Positions 32,262 through 42,402 of a stretch of DNA of 64,000 nt are shown in pieces. The notes below the pieces were generated by a model that saw only the letters and a program-made list of their open reading frames with translations, searched no databases and was not told the DNA's origin. Position numbers and translations under genes: made by a program. This DNA is from Sphaerosporella brunnea (Eukaryota; Ascomycota; Pezizomycetes; Pezizales; Pyronemataceae), in the NCBI GenBank assembly GCA_008704415.1, contig VXIS01000006.1, positions 62,001 through 126,000 on the forward strand, given 5' to 3'. Within the stretch, counting starts at the first letter, position 1, and each line of letters starts with the position of its first letter.

Positions 32262-32896
32262 ATTTGCCCGCGGCGAATCATCCGGGTGAGGAGCCTCAGG
32301 CCGAGGTCGTCGAGCAAGGGAACAACTTCGACGATGTACGTGCTGAGCTTGAACCGGCGGATGGGGATACCAAGGTCGTCGTGCGAGCCAACAACTTTGA
32401 CCATTTGCCCGCTCAGCACAAACCCGTGGATGAAGAGGCCAAGGCTGCCCAGCACGCTGATGACTTCGACGGTTTGCCCGCTGAAGACGTCGAGCAAGAC
32501 AACTTCGACCATTCGCCCGCTGAGCACAAACTCGTGGATGAGGAGGCCGAGGTTGTCCAGCAAGCTGATAACGTCGACCACTCGCCCGCTGAGCACAATC
32601 CCGCGGATGAGGAGGCAGAGGTTGTCCAGCGAGCTGCTGTTTTCAACGATTTGCCCGCTGAAGACGTCGAGCAAGACAACAACTTCGACCATTCGCCCGC
32701 TGAGCACAAACTCGTGGATGAGGAGGCCAAGGTTGTCCAGCAAGCTGATAACGTCGACCACTCGCCCGCTGAGCACAAACCCGTGGATGAGGAGGCAGAG
32801 GTTGTCCAGCAAGCTGATGACTCCAACGTTTTGCCCGCGGAGGTCGTCGAGCAAGCCAACAACATCGACGATTTGCCCGCCGTGCAAGAGCTGTTG
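32262..32896 (+). CDS. acidic tandem-repeat reading frame (23- and 14-residue units)
   Basis: The frame open to 32986 has no ATG of its own, so a start or an upstream exon is missing. It is built of 69-bp units (consensus around DHSPAEHKPVDEEAEVVQQA) and shorter 39/42-bp units (NDLPAEDVEQDNNF), in a higher-order pattern 69+69+42. All unit lengths, including the 39/42 difference, are multiples of three. Very acidic and probably disordered. All other frames are also open because the repeat lacks stops, so coding is suggested by the codon-sized length changes rather than openness. No family assigned. A FunK1 kinase scrap follows downstream. Confidence 0.4.
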
Positions 32897-33087
32897 ATTT
32901 CCGATCAGCAGTTCAGGTGTCGGCCCCAGGGTATCGCTGGCTCCCAGCGATGGGTTCTAATGCTTGTATACTGGACATGTACATAGTACTTAGTGCGGAG
33001 TACATGCGTTCGGCGATGCCAGATCTCCCGTCGAGACAGCGAATCCTCACAGTTTCATTTTACTGAAGCCGCCGTCCGCTGTGTGTT

Positions 33088-33195
33088 CACTGGCGAAAAC
33101 TCCTCGAAAAGGCGCACATCATCCTGCACCGCGATATCAGCTGGAACAACATCATGCTGACGACCTCGCCGCGCGCCGATGGCTTCACCGGTTGA
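33088..33195 (+). pseudogene. FunK1-type kinase scrap (catalytic loop)
   Basis: Reads HWRKLLEKAHIILHRDISWN then NIMLTT and a stop at 33193-33195. LHRDIS-x-NNI is the catalytic loop of FunK1 fungal kinases (Asp as base). Only this segment is readable; the N-lobe and the activation region are gone. A second, fuller FunK1 copy lies at 53.4-54.3 kb. Confidence 0.55.
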
Positions 33196-33320
33196 CAGCT
33201 GGTTGACAGTATCACGGTGTCATACTGTGATGACTAAGCTGAGAAGGTTAAGCTTTGGAGGACTTAGTTGCGTTCTACTGGGAGCGTAACTCCCTATCTT
33301 CAATACACTTCTTCTTCTTC

Positions 33321-34293
33321 TAGCGATGGGCACGGGGCGGCGGGGACGGGGACGGGGACGGGGATATCCACGCGGGGACAGGAAATCCCCGCGGGGACCA
33401 CGCGGGGATCGCAGTAAAAAGGCTACTCCGCGCGCCAATGGTGTTTTGTACAATTTCGTGAGCCTACAGGTGGTGCCTACGCGCATTTCACGCGTTTTCC
33501 TCCATCTCTTCCGCCCAAAAACCAGATGCTTCAACGAAGTCACCCATAAAACTGTTCCTCCGGCCGGATGTGTCTTCCGCTGTGTCTTGCGCTGTGTCAA
33601 TGGCGACTGACAGCAAAGAGTCGAAGCCCAGCACATCGCTCCGCCACCAAGCCTTTAAGAGACAGGCTGCCTGAATGGTGGCGGGCAGTAACCGCGGCCT
33701 ATTCGCACCCTGAAAGTTGCCAGCGCCAGAAAAAATGCGCTCCACAGCGCTGGAAGATGCTGGACCATTAATTAATATCAGTATCCAGACCTTCGCTTTC
33801 CTGAGCTCCTCTTCCCCGGCCACCGTCCGCACCACCTCTCTCGCCTCTTTCCCGACCACTGTTCTCACCACCCCTACTGCCTCCTCCGCGTCCTCCTTCC
33901 GGCTGTTCGCCCCGGCCTCCTCTCTGGCCGCCTCCTCGCCCTCTTCCTCTTGCCCGGCCTCCTCCTCGACCTCTGTCCCGGCCTCCTCCTTGGCCTCCAC
34001 CCCGAAGTCCTGCTTGGCCCAATGGACCCTGATTGCGAGCGTCCCGGTGAGGTTGTGTTCGTGTGGGCGGCATATTGTTTCCTTATTTTATCCCCGCGGG
34101 GATGCGCGGGATCAACGGGATCCCCGAGCGAACGGGTAGTCACAGACGGGGATGGAAATCAACATCGCTCAATTCCTTCTGAAATTTACAAAAAATGAGT
34201 TCTACAGGGTCGCCGGAGTAGTTTCATGCGTTTTCCACAAATCCCCGTGCGTCCCCGTCCGACGCGGGGACCCCGTCCCCGTGCGCATCGCTA
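33321..34293 (-). mobile_element. hAT family C element C1 (973 bp)
   Basis: Left end TAGCGATGGGCACGGGG; right end, as reverse complement, TAGCGATGCGCACGGGG. Exact 8-bp duplication TCTTCTTC at 33313-33320 and 34294-34301. G-rich subterminal DNA (gggacgggg, CGCGGGGA) lies at both ends. Inside on the minus strand is the C-terminal part of a hAT transposase fused to a low-complexity Glu/Ala frame. It is a distinct family from A and B. Confidence 0.9.
33488..33800 (-). pseudogene. hAT-C transposase C-terminal fragment
   Basis: Reads INGPASSSAVERIFSGAGNF then QGANRPRLLPATIQAACLLK and AWWRSDVLGFDSLL. SS-x-VERIFS and (L)LKAWWR mark the hAT dimerisation domain. The frame extends to 34000 through a repetitive EEAG/EEE run that is a GA-rich simple repeat (about 33800-34000), probably non-coding or a linker. 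Similar in layout to A2: only the 3' end of the gene remains. Confidence 0.75.
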
Positions 34294-34301
34294 TCTTCTT
34301 C

Positions 34302-35119
34302 ACAGCTTCTTACGCTTTCCGTGACCCCTATCGCTCCTTACGCGGCATCAGGCCATTGCCAAAGTGTCTGAGAAAACCCAACAACAAACGACAGAAACCT
34401 GGTCTCGATGCGTCGCGATTTGCACAAGTCCTTTGACGATGGGGATTTCGTCCTTGCCCCTAAGGATGGCGCATTCTGCATTCACTTCCTGAAGCCGACG
34501 CTCGACTTTGGTCCTGAATCCCGATGAGTCCCTGCAGCTCAGAATGCCCTGAGCAGCTCACCGGGGGAAATGGCCGCTGCCAGGGAGAGAAATCGTCAGG
34601 CGAGACTTGCTCACGCTGGAGATGGGGACAAGACCAAAACCAACAAGTCCAACGTCCAGAACTACGGTATTGTCGAGTCCTTCAAAAGGTACACGGGCAA
34701 CGATGACGGATCCGCCCCACCCCAGAGGGCATTGGTCAGCAAGACTACCAAGAATATAAACGGCACCACCGCTGCTCGCAACCATTCCACTTCTTCGGTC
34801 TATCCTGTCAGCGGTGGACATCTTGGACAGCAAGCCTCCCACAGTGCCCGTCAGTTTCACGACTACAACCGCAAGAGAAGAATGCTGTCAGCTGGGGGCA
34901 CCCAGTGTAGTCAGTGATTTCTTCAGGGTGCAAAGAACCGAAAGGTGTGCGAAAGATCGTTACCGACAGCCTAGGCGTCCGAGATAGGCCAAGCCCAGGT
35001 ACGGCGCTGAGGAAACAGGTCAACAACCGCCCCAATTGTTCCTTGCTTGAACATGCGTGATCAACGGAATTTCGTCGGTATAGAAGAATCTTTTTTCAAT
35101 ACCTGGCTTGCTTCACCTG
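34302..35119. other. no gene recognised
   Basis: About 800 bp. The frame 34570-34917 (plus) is open and Lys/Asn-rich but has no motif or splice signals that convince. Confidence 0.3.
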
Positions 35120-35147
35120 GCGGGCGGCCGGATTATTGACAGCCCTG
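35120..35147. mobile_element. orphan right end of a hAT-B element
   Basis: GGCGGGCGGCCGGATTATTG followed by ACAGCCCTG, matching the family B terminus. No partner end is seen on either side within a plausible distance. Probably a remnant after deletion. Confidence 0.5.
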
Positions 35148-35730
35148 GTTGGGCGTAGTTATCACCCTTTGGATCATATTCCGGTGGACTACTCTGTATA
35201 CCACTATCGCAAAAAAAGATACCCGTCCAGCCAGGATCTGTTGTCGGGAGAACGGGAGGAACACTTTACCACCAAGTGGGGAGGGAGCCACCGGTATTCC
35301 TGGGTGTTTACATTCCCGGAGGATTTGCGTCAGAATGGTTGTTGAGACTGTATATATAGCTCAAGCTAATGGCTGGGACAATATTTTCGGCAAACCTCTG
35401 TTATGCCATCGTTTTTGAAACCATACTCTAACCTGCCATCGATGTTGGATTGCGAAGGTTGAGAGACCTGAATTATTATATCTGTCTAACGGCGAGGCAC
35501 ATCGCTCTTAAATACCAGTCTTTCTTGCGCCTCGCCCCTATCAAACAAGAGCGCGTTTCACTCCTTCACCTGTCAACTTCCGAAACGTCCTGTGCTTTCG
35601 AACATTAACCATGCCTAGAAAGCCAGTTTCCAATAATCGATGTTCCCTTTTCCTCCAAAATGCCATCGTTCGAAAAAAAAAGAAATAAAACGCAAATGCC
35701 CGCAGTTTTGTATTTCACATTGTCTATAGA

Positions 35731-35931
35731 ACTGAACCCTGCAAAGTCTGCCACATCATGCGCGACCACCAACTAAAAGTACCTGAACAACCTCTTTGCA
35801 GGTGCGGCGATTATGTCCAATACCTCGACACTGTGCTCAGCGTTGCGGAGCATTGTCAGGCGCTGCTTCAGCTGCTTGAGCTGCACGAGTGCGGCGTCGC
35901 CGTTCACCTTTGCGCAACCTGCGTTCCTTAG
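35731..35931 (+). CDS. possible Cys-rich exon
   Basis: After an acceptor-like CTATAG the frame reads TEPCKVCHIMRDHQLKVPEQ, then CRCGDYVQYLDTVL and ends HLCATCVP-stop. The CX2C/CXC/CX2C pattern is suggestive of zinc binding. No upstream exon with matching phase is certain; the ATG at 35611 has a good fungal leader (TTAAATA box near 35508) but no clear donor. Other frames across the region are open too. Confidence 0.2.
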   Translation, partial: TEPCKVCHIMRDHQLKVPEQPLCRCGDYVQYLDTVLSVAEHCQALLQLLELHECGVAVHLCATCVP

Positions 35932-36107
35932 TACGTCCTCGAGGTTTTGTGACGATAGGTTGCAACCAGTCTACGGAATAGCTGCCGTGGTTATGGAACG
36001 GACAATTGGAGACCGAGCACTTCATAATTGACCGTGTCCTGCTGGACAGTCAGCAACTTTCTTCTCTGGACACCGCGGATTGCTTACTTGTCGCTTTTGA
36101 CTACACG

Positions 36108-36397
36108 TAGAGCTGTGTACGGGGGCGGGAAGCCCCGACGGGGCACGAGGCTCGACAAGGCGGACAAAGCGTCGCCACCTCGTCGCTGCCCAGGCCGCTC
36201 CGTCGGAACCCCGGTCGTCCCGATGCACCCGATACACCCCACCGCGGTTATGCCCCGTCACACCCCGATGACTCCGTCCAACCCCGATCACCGCGTCGCG
36301 CCCCGGTGTGCCCCCCGCTGCCCCGGCCCACCTCGTCGCACCCCGCCCACCCGCGCCCCGACTCGTCGTCCCGTGCACAGTTCTAACCCTAACCCTA
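36108..36397. mobile_element. hAT family A miniature element A4 with telomeric repeats at its right end
   Basis: Left end TAGAGCTGTGTACGGGG; right terminal repeat ends ...GTGCACAGTTCTA at 36385. The exact 8-bp duplication ACTACACG is at 36100-36107 and 36398-36405, so 12 bp (ACCCTAACCCTA) lie between the right terminal repeat and the duplication and moved with the element. C-rich subterminal repeats as in A3. It sits about 220 bp upstream of the HNH gene. Confidence 0.85.
36386..36397. repeat. telomeric repeat (CCCTAA) captured in A4
   Basis: ACCCTAACCCTA, two units of the C-strand telomere repeat. Present only on the right side; the left flank of A4 has none. Confidence 0.85.
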
Positions 36398-36622
36398 ACT
36401 ACACGGGTTGTAAAGTGTTCCTTCACTGCCCAGTCGGCAATCGCTGCTTTTAACTCCGATTGTGAACTCAACAGTTGCCCTTTGTACAGCGTGTGTAGGC
36501 TGGTTTCCGGTGGGCGGTGCAGGTTGCCCGTTGCTTTGCCTGGTGGGTTCGGGGGAAGCGTTAGTGTTGACGGTAGTTTCATTTATTTTTATTTTTTTAT
36601 TGTACTTTTTTTTTTTCGAACG

Positions 36623-38170
36623 ATGGCATTTTGGAGCGGAAAGAGGACCCGAAACGTGGCAAGGACGGCTTCGCTGATATCAAGGATGCGAAGAAGACTG
36701 ATAAAAAGCCGGACAAAAAGGACGACCAGGAAGACAACGCTGGACGTGGCCGCGCGCGTTCTGCGGCTGGACAAAAAGAGCGCGCGCTGGACAAGTCTCC
36801 GAAAAAAAAAGACGGCCCTAGCTTCGCGCGCGCGATCTGTCGCCCACGCTGCAAATAATTCGATCGCTGGGGACGCTGAGGCACGCATCATGGCTGCTGT
36901 CACGGCCCTGGGAATCAGAATGGACGACGGGTTCGAGAAAGTCAATGATCGGTTTTGCTCAGTTGAAACCTACATCACAGCAATGGCGTGCCATCTGAGG
37001 GAGGAGCAATACGAGTGCACGCAGGAAGAGCTCGATCATTGCAACAACATGAACTGCCAGGGAATAATCCCCACCCGACGTACTCCCACCTTCCGCGCCG
37101 CCGTCGAAAAGCGGTATCCTCAATGCCTGCTGTCGGGCGAGCGCAGCTAGGATCTGGAGAGGCTCGAGGGCGAGCTTTCAGGGCCCGCCCTGGAAGCAGC
37201 CCACATCGTGCCAATAGGACGGCCGGATCTGTGGAGCGAGGCGATGGTAACAGCCGTGCGGGCATCCCGTTACAAGTGCAAAATGGCCCAGAGTGACACG
37301 TACACCGACAACAACTGCGTCGAGAACCGCGTGATGCTGAGGGCCGACCTGCACAGGACGTTTGATCTCTTCTTCTGGAGCGTCAACCCCAAAACCAACA
37401 TCGTCGTCGTCTTTGTTCCCATCCCGGAGCTCATGCAATTCCATGGCATGAAGGTCAACAGCAAACAGCGGGGCTTCCCTCCACGCAAGGTGTGGCAGTG
37501 GCATTGGGAGCAGTGTGTGGTACGGTGCTTGAGGGCAGGCGCTGGCAACCCAGAAGACGAGTACTATGATAAGAAGGAGGCGGAGGCAGCCGTTGCCGTA
37601 GTTACGGTAAGAATGCCTACTCGATACCTGCCATCGTCAGCTGTGGTTAACTCGCACCCAGGACAAGATGCAGGATATGCAACTTTCCGCCCCGACTGCT
37701 ACCAGACAGGACGTTGAGAGCGCTGTCGTTGCCGTGACCGTATGACCATCCGAATGCTACCCGCCTCCTGGTAACGCTAACATTGTACAGACACTCATGG
37801 CAGATCTCGAAATGGGAAAGCCGTCCAGTGATCTCACCGATGGTTTGGTCACCTACCAAGCAGTGGATAGCATCCAAACCGGAGAGGCGAAAGAGGACGG
37901 AGTGGCTGCTAACAGCGCCGCAGCACAAGACGCCGACGGGGTAAGTCCTCGCCTCCTTACTCAGCGCTCCAGCTAACAGACAGGACGCAGGCTGTATACG
38001 TATCCGAGGCCTCAGACACGGAAAGCGACTCCGGGGCTTCTTCCGGCGCGCAGACGCCGCAGAAGGATTCCTCCGCCTCAAGCACCACGATCTATTCCAT
38101 CCCCATTATCGACGATCAATGCAAGGCCCAGATTCGCGCAGGAATTACCGACCTCCGGTATGTGTGTTAG
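36623..38170 (+). pseudogene. HNH nuclease-domain protein, four exons, one in-frame TAG
   Basis: Exon 1 36623-37606, exon 2 37662-37739, exon 3 37791-37940, exon 4 37991-38170; all junctions are phase 0. Introns are 55, 51 and 50 bp with GTAAG/GTATG donors and TTAAC or GCTAAC branch sites. About 463 codons. The N-terminus is basic. The HNH region has CLLSGE, then ALEAAHIVPIG (first His), NNCVENRVMLRADLHRTFD (Asn and second His), as in the HNH_2 family of metal-dependent endonuclease domains. The C-terminus is acidic Ser-rich. TAG at 37148-37150 sits just after CLLSGERS. An alternative Lys/Asp-rich frame at 36631-36858 raises the possibility of a frameshift near the A9 run (about 36805). A fifth exon is possible via a GTATGT donor at 38158. 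Confidence 0.65.
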
Positions 38171-38601
38171 TGGTCTGATGTTTTGTTTGTGCCCCGATAG
38201 CTGTACTAGGTGCGTTTATTTTTAAAACACAGCGAGGGCTACGTTTTCGTGATAGTCCTGCCAGCCGGATGAGAATTGAAGGCACTGTCTCTGCGTCTTG
38301 CGTGTTCGGGGAGCAAGCGTCTGGTCGTGGGTGTTAATAATGACCGCATACGTTGGGTGTTATGAATCGCCTGTGAAAACACAAACATCCGTACTTCGGT
38401 GAAAAAAGGACCCGTTTGCAAGCCGTGCGCAGTCCACAACCCACTGTGAGCTCAGAACAGCAATCGCAACCTGTCAAAACGCCATGGAGGTAATGTATCG
38501 GCGCCCACTAGATACTAATCGCTCCCGCGGAGTAGCATACTGGTTCATAATCGCCGTGTACAAGCTTCGGCGGCTGGTGGGCGGTGCTGGTGGCTCACAA
38601 A
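38171..38601. other. intergenic, no feature
   Basis: About 430 bp between the HNH gene and hAT B4; nothing recognised. Confidence 0.3.
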
Positions 38602-39245
38602 CAGGGCGGTCAATAGTCATGCCGGCCGCCAGGTCAAACGGGGCCCCAAAAAGTGGGTCAGGTCGGGCCAGTGAGGTGGCAGGCCCGACAGGTTCGGGCC
38701 GGCATAAGAAAAACCTGCAAATCTGATACGTGCCGTCCGGTGCCCGGTATCCTGAATTAAGGTCGGGTCGGTCATTGTTCCGAACGCAGAAAAAGCGCGC
38801 CCGGTTGGCAAGCTCCCAAGTCAATGCATTGGAGCGATTAGCAGCTCCCGGTCGAAAGATTCGCCGGCATGCAAGAGTACTGGGTTAACGCGATGGACCA
38901 AGGCTCCAATGGGATGTTCGGACGAGATCTGCCTCGCATGGGAGTTGAGCTCAATGCGATTACAGCGATGTCTGCTGAAGCAGAACGTGTGTTCATCGGG
39001 TGAGAGTCTCCTTTGAAGTTGGTGTCGATGGAAGCATCACTAACAATTCCCTGGGTCGATGCACTATTACGGATCTGCGGGGTTCCTTGGGAGACGATGT
39101 TGTAGAAGCCATAGAGTGACTCCAATCCTGGGCGAGGGAAGATCTGGTATATGCGGCGGGTTCTCAAATTTATCAGGTTGAGCGTATGCTGAGTGACTTG
39201 GGACAGCGGGGGCCGGAGATGGATGGTGCGTGGGGTCTCGAATAA
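38602..39245 (+). mobile_element. hAT-B element B4, left part only
   Basis: Left end CAGGGCGGTCAATAGTCATG with the usual subterminal sequence (GGCCCCAAAAAGTGGGTCAGG), then transposase C-terminus to about 39245. The flanking 8 bp CTCACAAA has no copy downstream and no right terminus follows, so the 3' part is lost. Confidence 0.7.
38940..39245 (+). pseudogene. hAT-B transposase C-terminal fragment in B4
   Basis: Plus strand: TAMSAEAERVFIG, later GRCTITDLRGSLGDDVVEAI and SWAREDLVYAAGSQIYQVER then MLSDLGQRGPEMDG. Same blocks as B1. A stop interrupts (AIE-stop-LQSW), and an intron-like or inserted stretch separates the first two blocks. Confidence 0.65.
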
Positions 39246-40966
39246 AGTGGACGGGTGAAGACGAGCCTTTGTCGTAGCCTGCTGTCGGAGTTAATGAGCT
39301 GGAGGCGATTGAACGATTCCACGAAGCGTAATAGAACAAGCCAGGCCCGCTGTTTGGAGAATATGAGGATGAGATGGATACAGATGAGGAATAGGTTTTT
39401 TGTATGGAACAGTGTAGTGTGCTGAGAGCTGGTCTTGTCATCTACATGAAGAACGGGTCATCTGTATGCTTAACATGAAATGTACGTGAGTTGCAAACCA
39501 GAGCGAATATAGTTGAATTGTATAGCTTCCACAGAACCCGTAACGTTTTGTGGCGGGATATAGTACCTGTTCTGTTATCGTTATTACTCCTAGCATTCCG
39601 CTGTGTGATAAAACATCAACACCCTCGCCCCAATGGCACAAAGACAATACTACCAACACAGCAGCAAAACAATGACTCGCCACCGGCACACAACCAACGA
39701 GGAGAATCCGGCCGGCAAAGGGGGAATTGTAGCACAATCAACCGCCAGCGACAAGAAGACCAGCCCTCTGTCTCACACCAGACGTTACCAAACGTATGCG
39801 CCAGAGCGATCCAGAGCCAGTTGAAACCAGTGTTCACCCTCCATCGGTGAACACTACACCAAACCCCACAACTGCACTCCAAAAGGCATCTAGTACAGCT
39901 ACAAAACTGGATGCAGCACCAGCAATGCCATCACAACCCGAGTCCGAGCTTCCAATCTATATTCCACTGCATACAATTCAATGTTTCCTCCTGTTGCTGT
40001 TTCCCCTCTCGCTGTTTCCTCCTTTCGCTGTTTCCTCCTCTCGCTGTTTCCTCCTTTCGCCGTTTTCTCCGCTCGCTGCATATACCTCTCTCTCACAGTG
40101 CGCTCCTGTTGCTGTACGACGGGGTCGCAAGGTAGAGGTGATGGTATTATTGGTATAGCGGCGTACTGCGCGGAACAGACAGTTGCGCCCGCGGTTGATG
40201 TGCAGGCTGTTGTAATGTATTAGCTCCGAGCTCTTCGCGTTTTGCGTGTGGACTAACATAGTTCGTTCTTGGTGCTTTGCTCGGTATCTCCGATATCCGT
40301 CGTGGTGGTGGTGGCAGTGGGTTTCGGCGTCGCAGCGTATGTCGCGCACGGCTCACAGTGTAACAATCTACTTTGGTAGTGCCAGTTCGCTACCAAAGAT
40401 CGAATGTAGCATAGCACAGGACGGGCGGCATAGATGGATCCTCCTCGCTGAATGTGACTCGACCATGTGGTGCCCCGCTGTGTGTCACTTGGTCATCGCC
40501 CGACCCTCGCACGACACGATACATACGCAGTCCACCGGCCTGAGGATGCTCTACAGAGGCTACAAACGCGTACAGATCCCTACCGGAGGCGTGGTTGTGC
40601 TGCTGCGCGGGCATTATTGTTTTCATGGCTTCTGTTCTCGGATGCGAGTTAGTCTCCAGGCGTCTATCTCGTCGGCCAGCGGCACAAGCGCACGAACGCG
40701 ACTGCAGGGTCCAGTGACAGCCGTGAAGCAGCCGCGACGCGCATAGGCGCGCGGCAGTACGCGAGGTTTGGATCGTGGGTTGGATAGTGCGTAGGACCTC
40801 CGACGTGCAAACCCCGGCACAGGCTGAACTGGGGAGAAAGACCACGGGAGTTATCCAATGCAAAAAAACACATAGAAAAAGAATGTATCGTATTTTGCTA
40901 AGCAACAAAACAAACACAAACGAACACCACAAAGCCTTTTTGGCCCCTCTGACTGCTCTGCCCTTT
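39246..40966. other. no gene recognised
   Basis: About 1.7 kb. Holds the pyrimidine-rich minisatellite at 39983-40075 and overlapping open frames on both strands without motifs. Confidence 0.3.
39983..40075. repeat. ~15-bp GCTGTTTCCTCCTTT minisatellite
   Basis: About six tandem units of 15-16 bp (variants GCTGTTTCCCCTCTC, GCTGTTTCCTCCTTTC, GCTGTTTCCTCCTCTC). Pyrimidine-rich top strand, non-coding. Confidence 0.75.
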
Positions 40967-41875
40967 TCATGCATCCCGGTCGCGCCTAGTGGGCAAACAC
41001 CAGAGCTTTCGAGCATCCTCATATTCCTTCCACGATTTCTCACTCGACTCAAATTCCGCTCGCTCCTGCTCCCACTCCTCCTGAATTTGTGGGGGAACAC
41101 GCTCCCACTCCCACTCCCTCTTGCCGTTCGGATCGCAAGCCGGTGGTGGAGTCTTTGCCGAGGCGGTGTTGTTGGTCGGGGCCTTGGTGTTGGTCCGGTT
41201 GGGGATGTGGCGGGGTGTCTCGTATCCGTCCAGCAGCCACTGAGAAATCTCCTGCCAACCATCCGCATCGACGTCTGGCCCGCATGACACATTGGAGGCC
41301 GAGGTTTGGCTGCCGGTCAAGGTCGTTCTGCTGGTTGAGGTTGTGCTGCTGGTTGAGGTTGTGATGCTGGTTGAGGAAGGAAGGAATGTCGTCGTCCTCG
41401 ATATCATCATCGGTATCGCTAATCATATCGTCTCCGTTTGACTCACAGGTGGCGAATGAGGTTGTGCTGCTGACTGAGGAACCCTGTGAGGAAGGAATGT
41501 CGTCGTCGTCAATTTGATCATCGACAGGATGATCGCTTAAAACACTGGGGCCGGGTGAGATTTTGTTGATGGTGAAGGAAACTTGTGAGGAAGGAATGTC
41601 GTCGAGATCCATCTCATCAACGGTATCGTTGATCACATCGTCTCCATCGTGCAAAGGGGTTGGCATAGAATGGTTGGCCGTGACGGAGTTATTAATGGCC
41701 GGAGCCGACTTGCGGGTGATTCGACCCTTGCCTTCTGCTTGCGACGCTTCGCGCGACGATTGTTGGGAAGGCTGCCGATCTTGTCGATAGTGTATTGGTG
41801 GTTGGTTGCAGCCGTGGCGGCATGGGAGGCTCGCCTCAAGGAACGACAAAGCCTAAGTGTATGGAGAGGAGACAT
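40967..41875 (-). pseudogene. hypothetical gene, two frameshifts
   Basis: ATG at 41875 follows a typical fungal leader (CAGCAAACAACAAT-ATG). First frame MSPLHTLRLCRSLRRASHAA... with a basic run NNRRAKRRKQKAR. After a shift near 41710 a second frame carries acidic repeats (DDIPSSQ repeated, DDDIEDDDIPS). After another shift near 41340 a third frame reads DADGWQEISQWLLDGYETPR...EEWEQERAEFESSEKSWKEY to a stop at 40967. No family recognised. A tandem NLNQQH/TSTSS run at the second shift is a likely slippage site. Confidence 0.4.
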
Positions 41876-42084
41876 ATTGTTGTTTGCTGACGCAAAAAAA
41901 AGTGTTTGGGAGTAGTGTCGGAGATGAAAGGAGGAGAATGAAAGGATAATTGCCGGGCGCCTTTATGGTCTTTTTTTTGTGAAGCCATTCAGGCTGGCTC
42001 GACATTGGCGAGTTTATTGAGGCTGGATCGACATTGTCCAGGCCATTGAGACTGGCGCGGCCATCAAAAGGTTTATCAGCCATT

Positions 42085-42402
42085 TCGAGGGAATACCTGG
42101 TATATGGGGCGGGTTCCCAAATTGATCAGGTTGAGCGTATGCTGAGTGACCTGGAACCGCGGGCGGCGGAGATGGAGGGGTAGCTGGATGTCGTTGTGGT
42201 TGTTGAATCTCTATCTCGCGTTCATGTTTCTTTCCTTGATATATGTTTAAGCAAAAACTACAGATGCCTGGCGGGAGCCCGTAGGCCCCTGGGTCTCGAT
42301 CCTAAAAGCCTGGTCCAAACGGGCCGTGATTTCAAAAGCCCGTTTCGATCAGTCCGGTTCGGGCCGCGCTCAAATCGGGACTGGCCGGACTTTTGACAGC
42401 CC
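42085..42402 (+). mobile_element. hAT-B element B5, right part only
   Basis: Starts in the transposase tail (VYGAGSQIDQVERMLSDLEP then RAAEMEG-stop at about 42181), continues through 3' subterminal DNA and ends CCGGACTTTTGACAGCCCTG at 42402. The following 8 bp, GCCGTACG, has no upstream copy, and the tail overlaps that of B4, so B4 and B5 are two separate truncated copies rather than one split element. Confidence 0.7.

Noticed and set aside
32222..32887. Long open frames on the minus strand and second plus frame of the acidic repeat
   Set aside because: The repeat lacks stops in all frames; hydrophobic Leu/Val repeats of the minus frame show no independent support.
36631..36858. Lys/Asp-rich frame as the true start of the HNH gene
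   Set aside because: No ATG and it needs a frameshift at the A9 run to reach the HNH core, while the other frame is continuous from an ATG at 36623; kept only as an alternative.
38602..42402. B4 and B5 as two halves of one hAT element split by a 3-kb insertion
   Set aside because: Both contain the same transposase tail (overlap of about 90 bp) and their outer 8-bp flanks differ.
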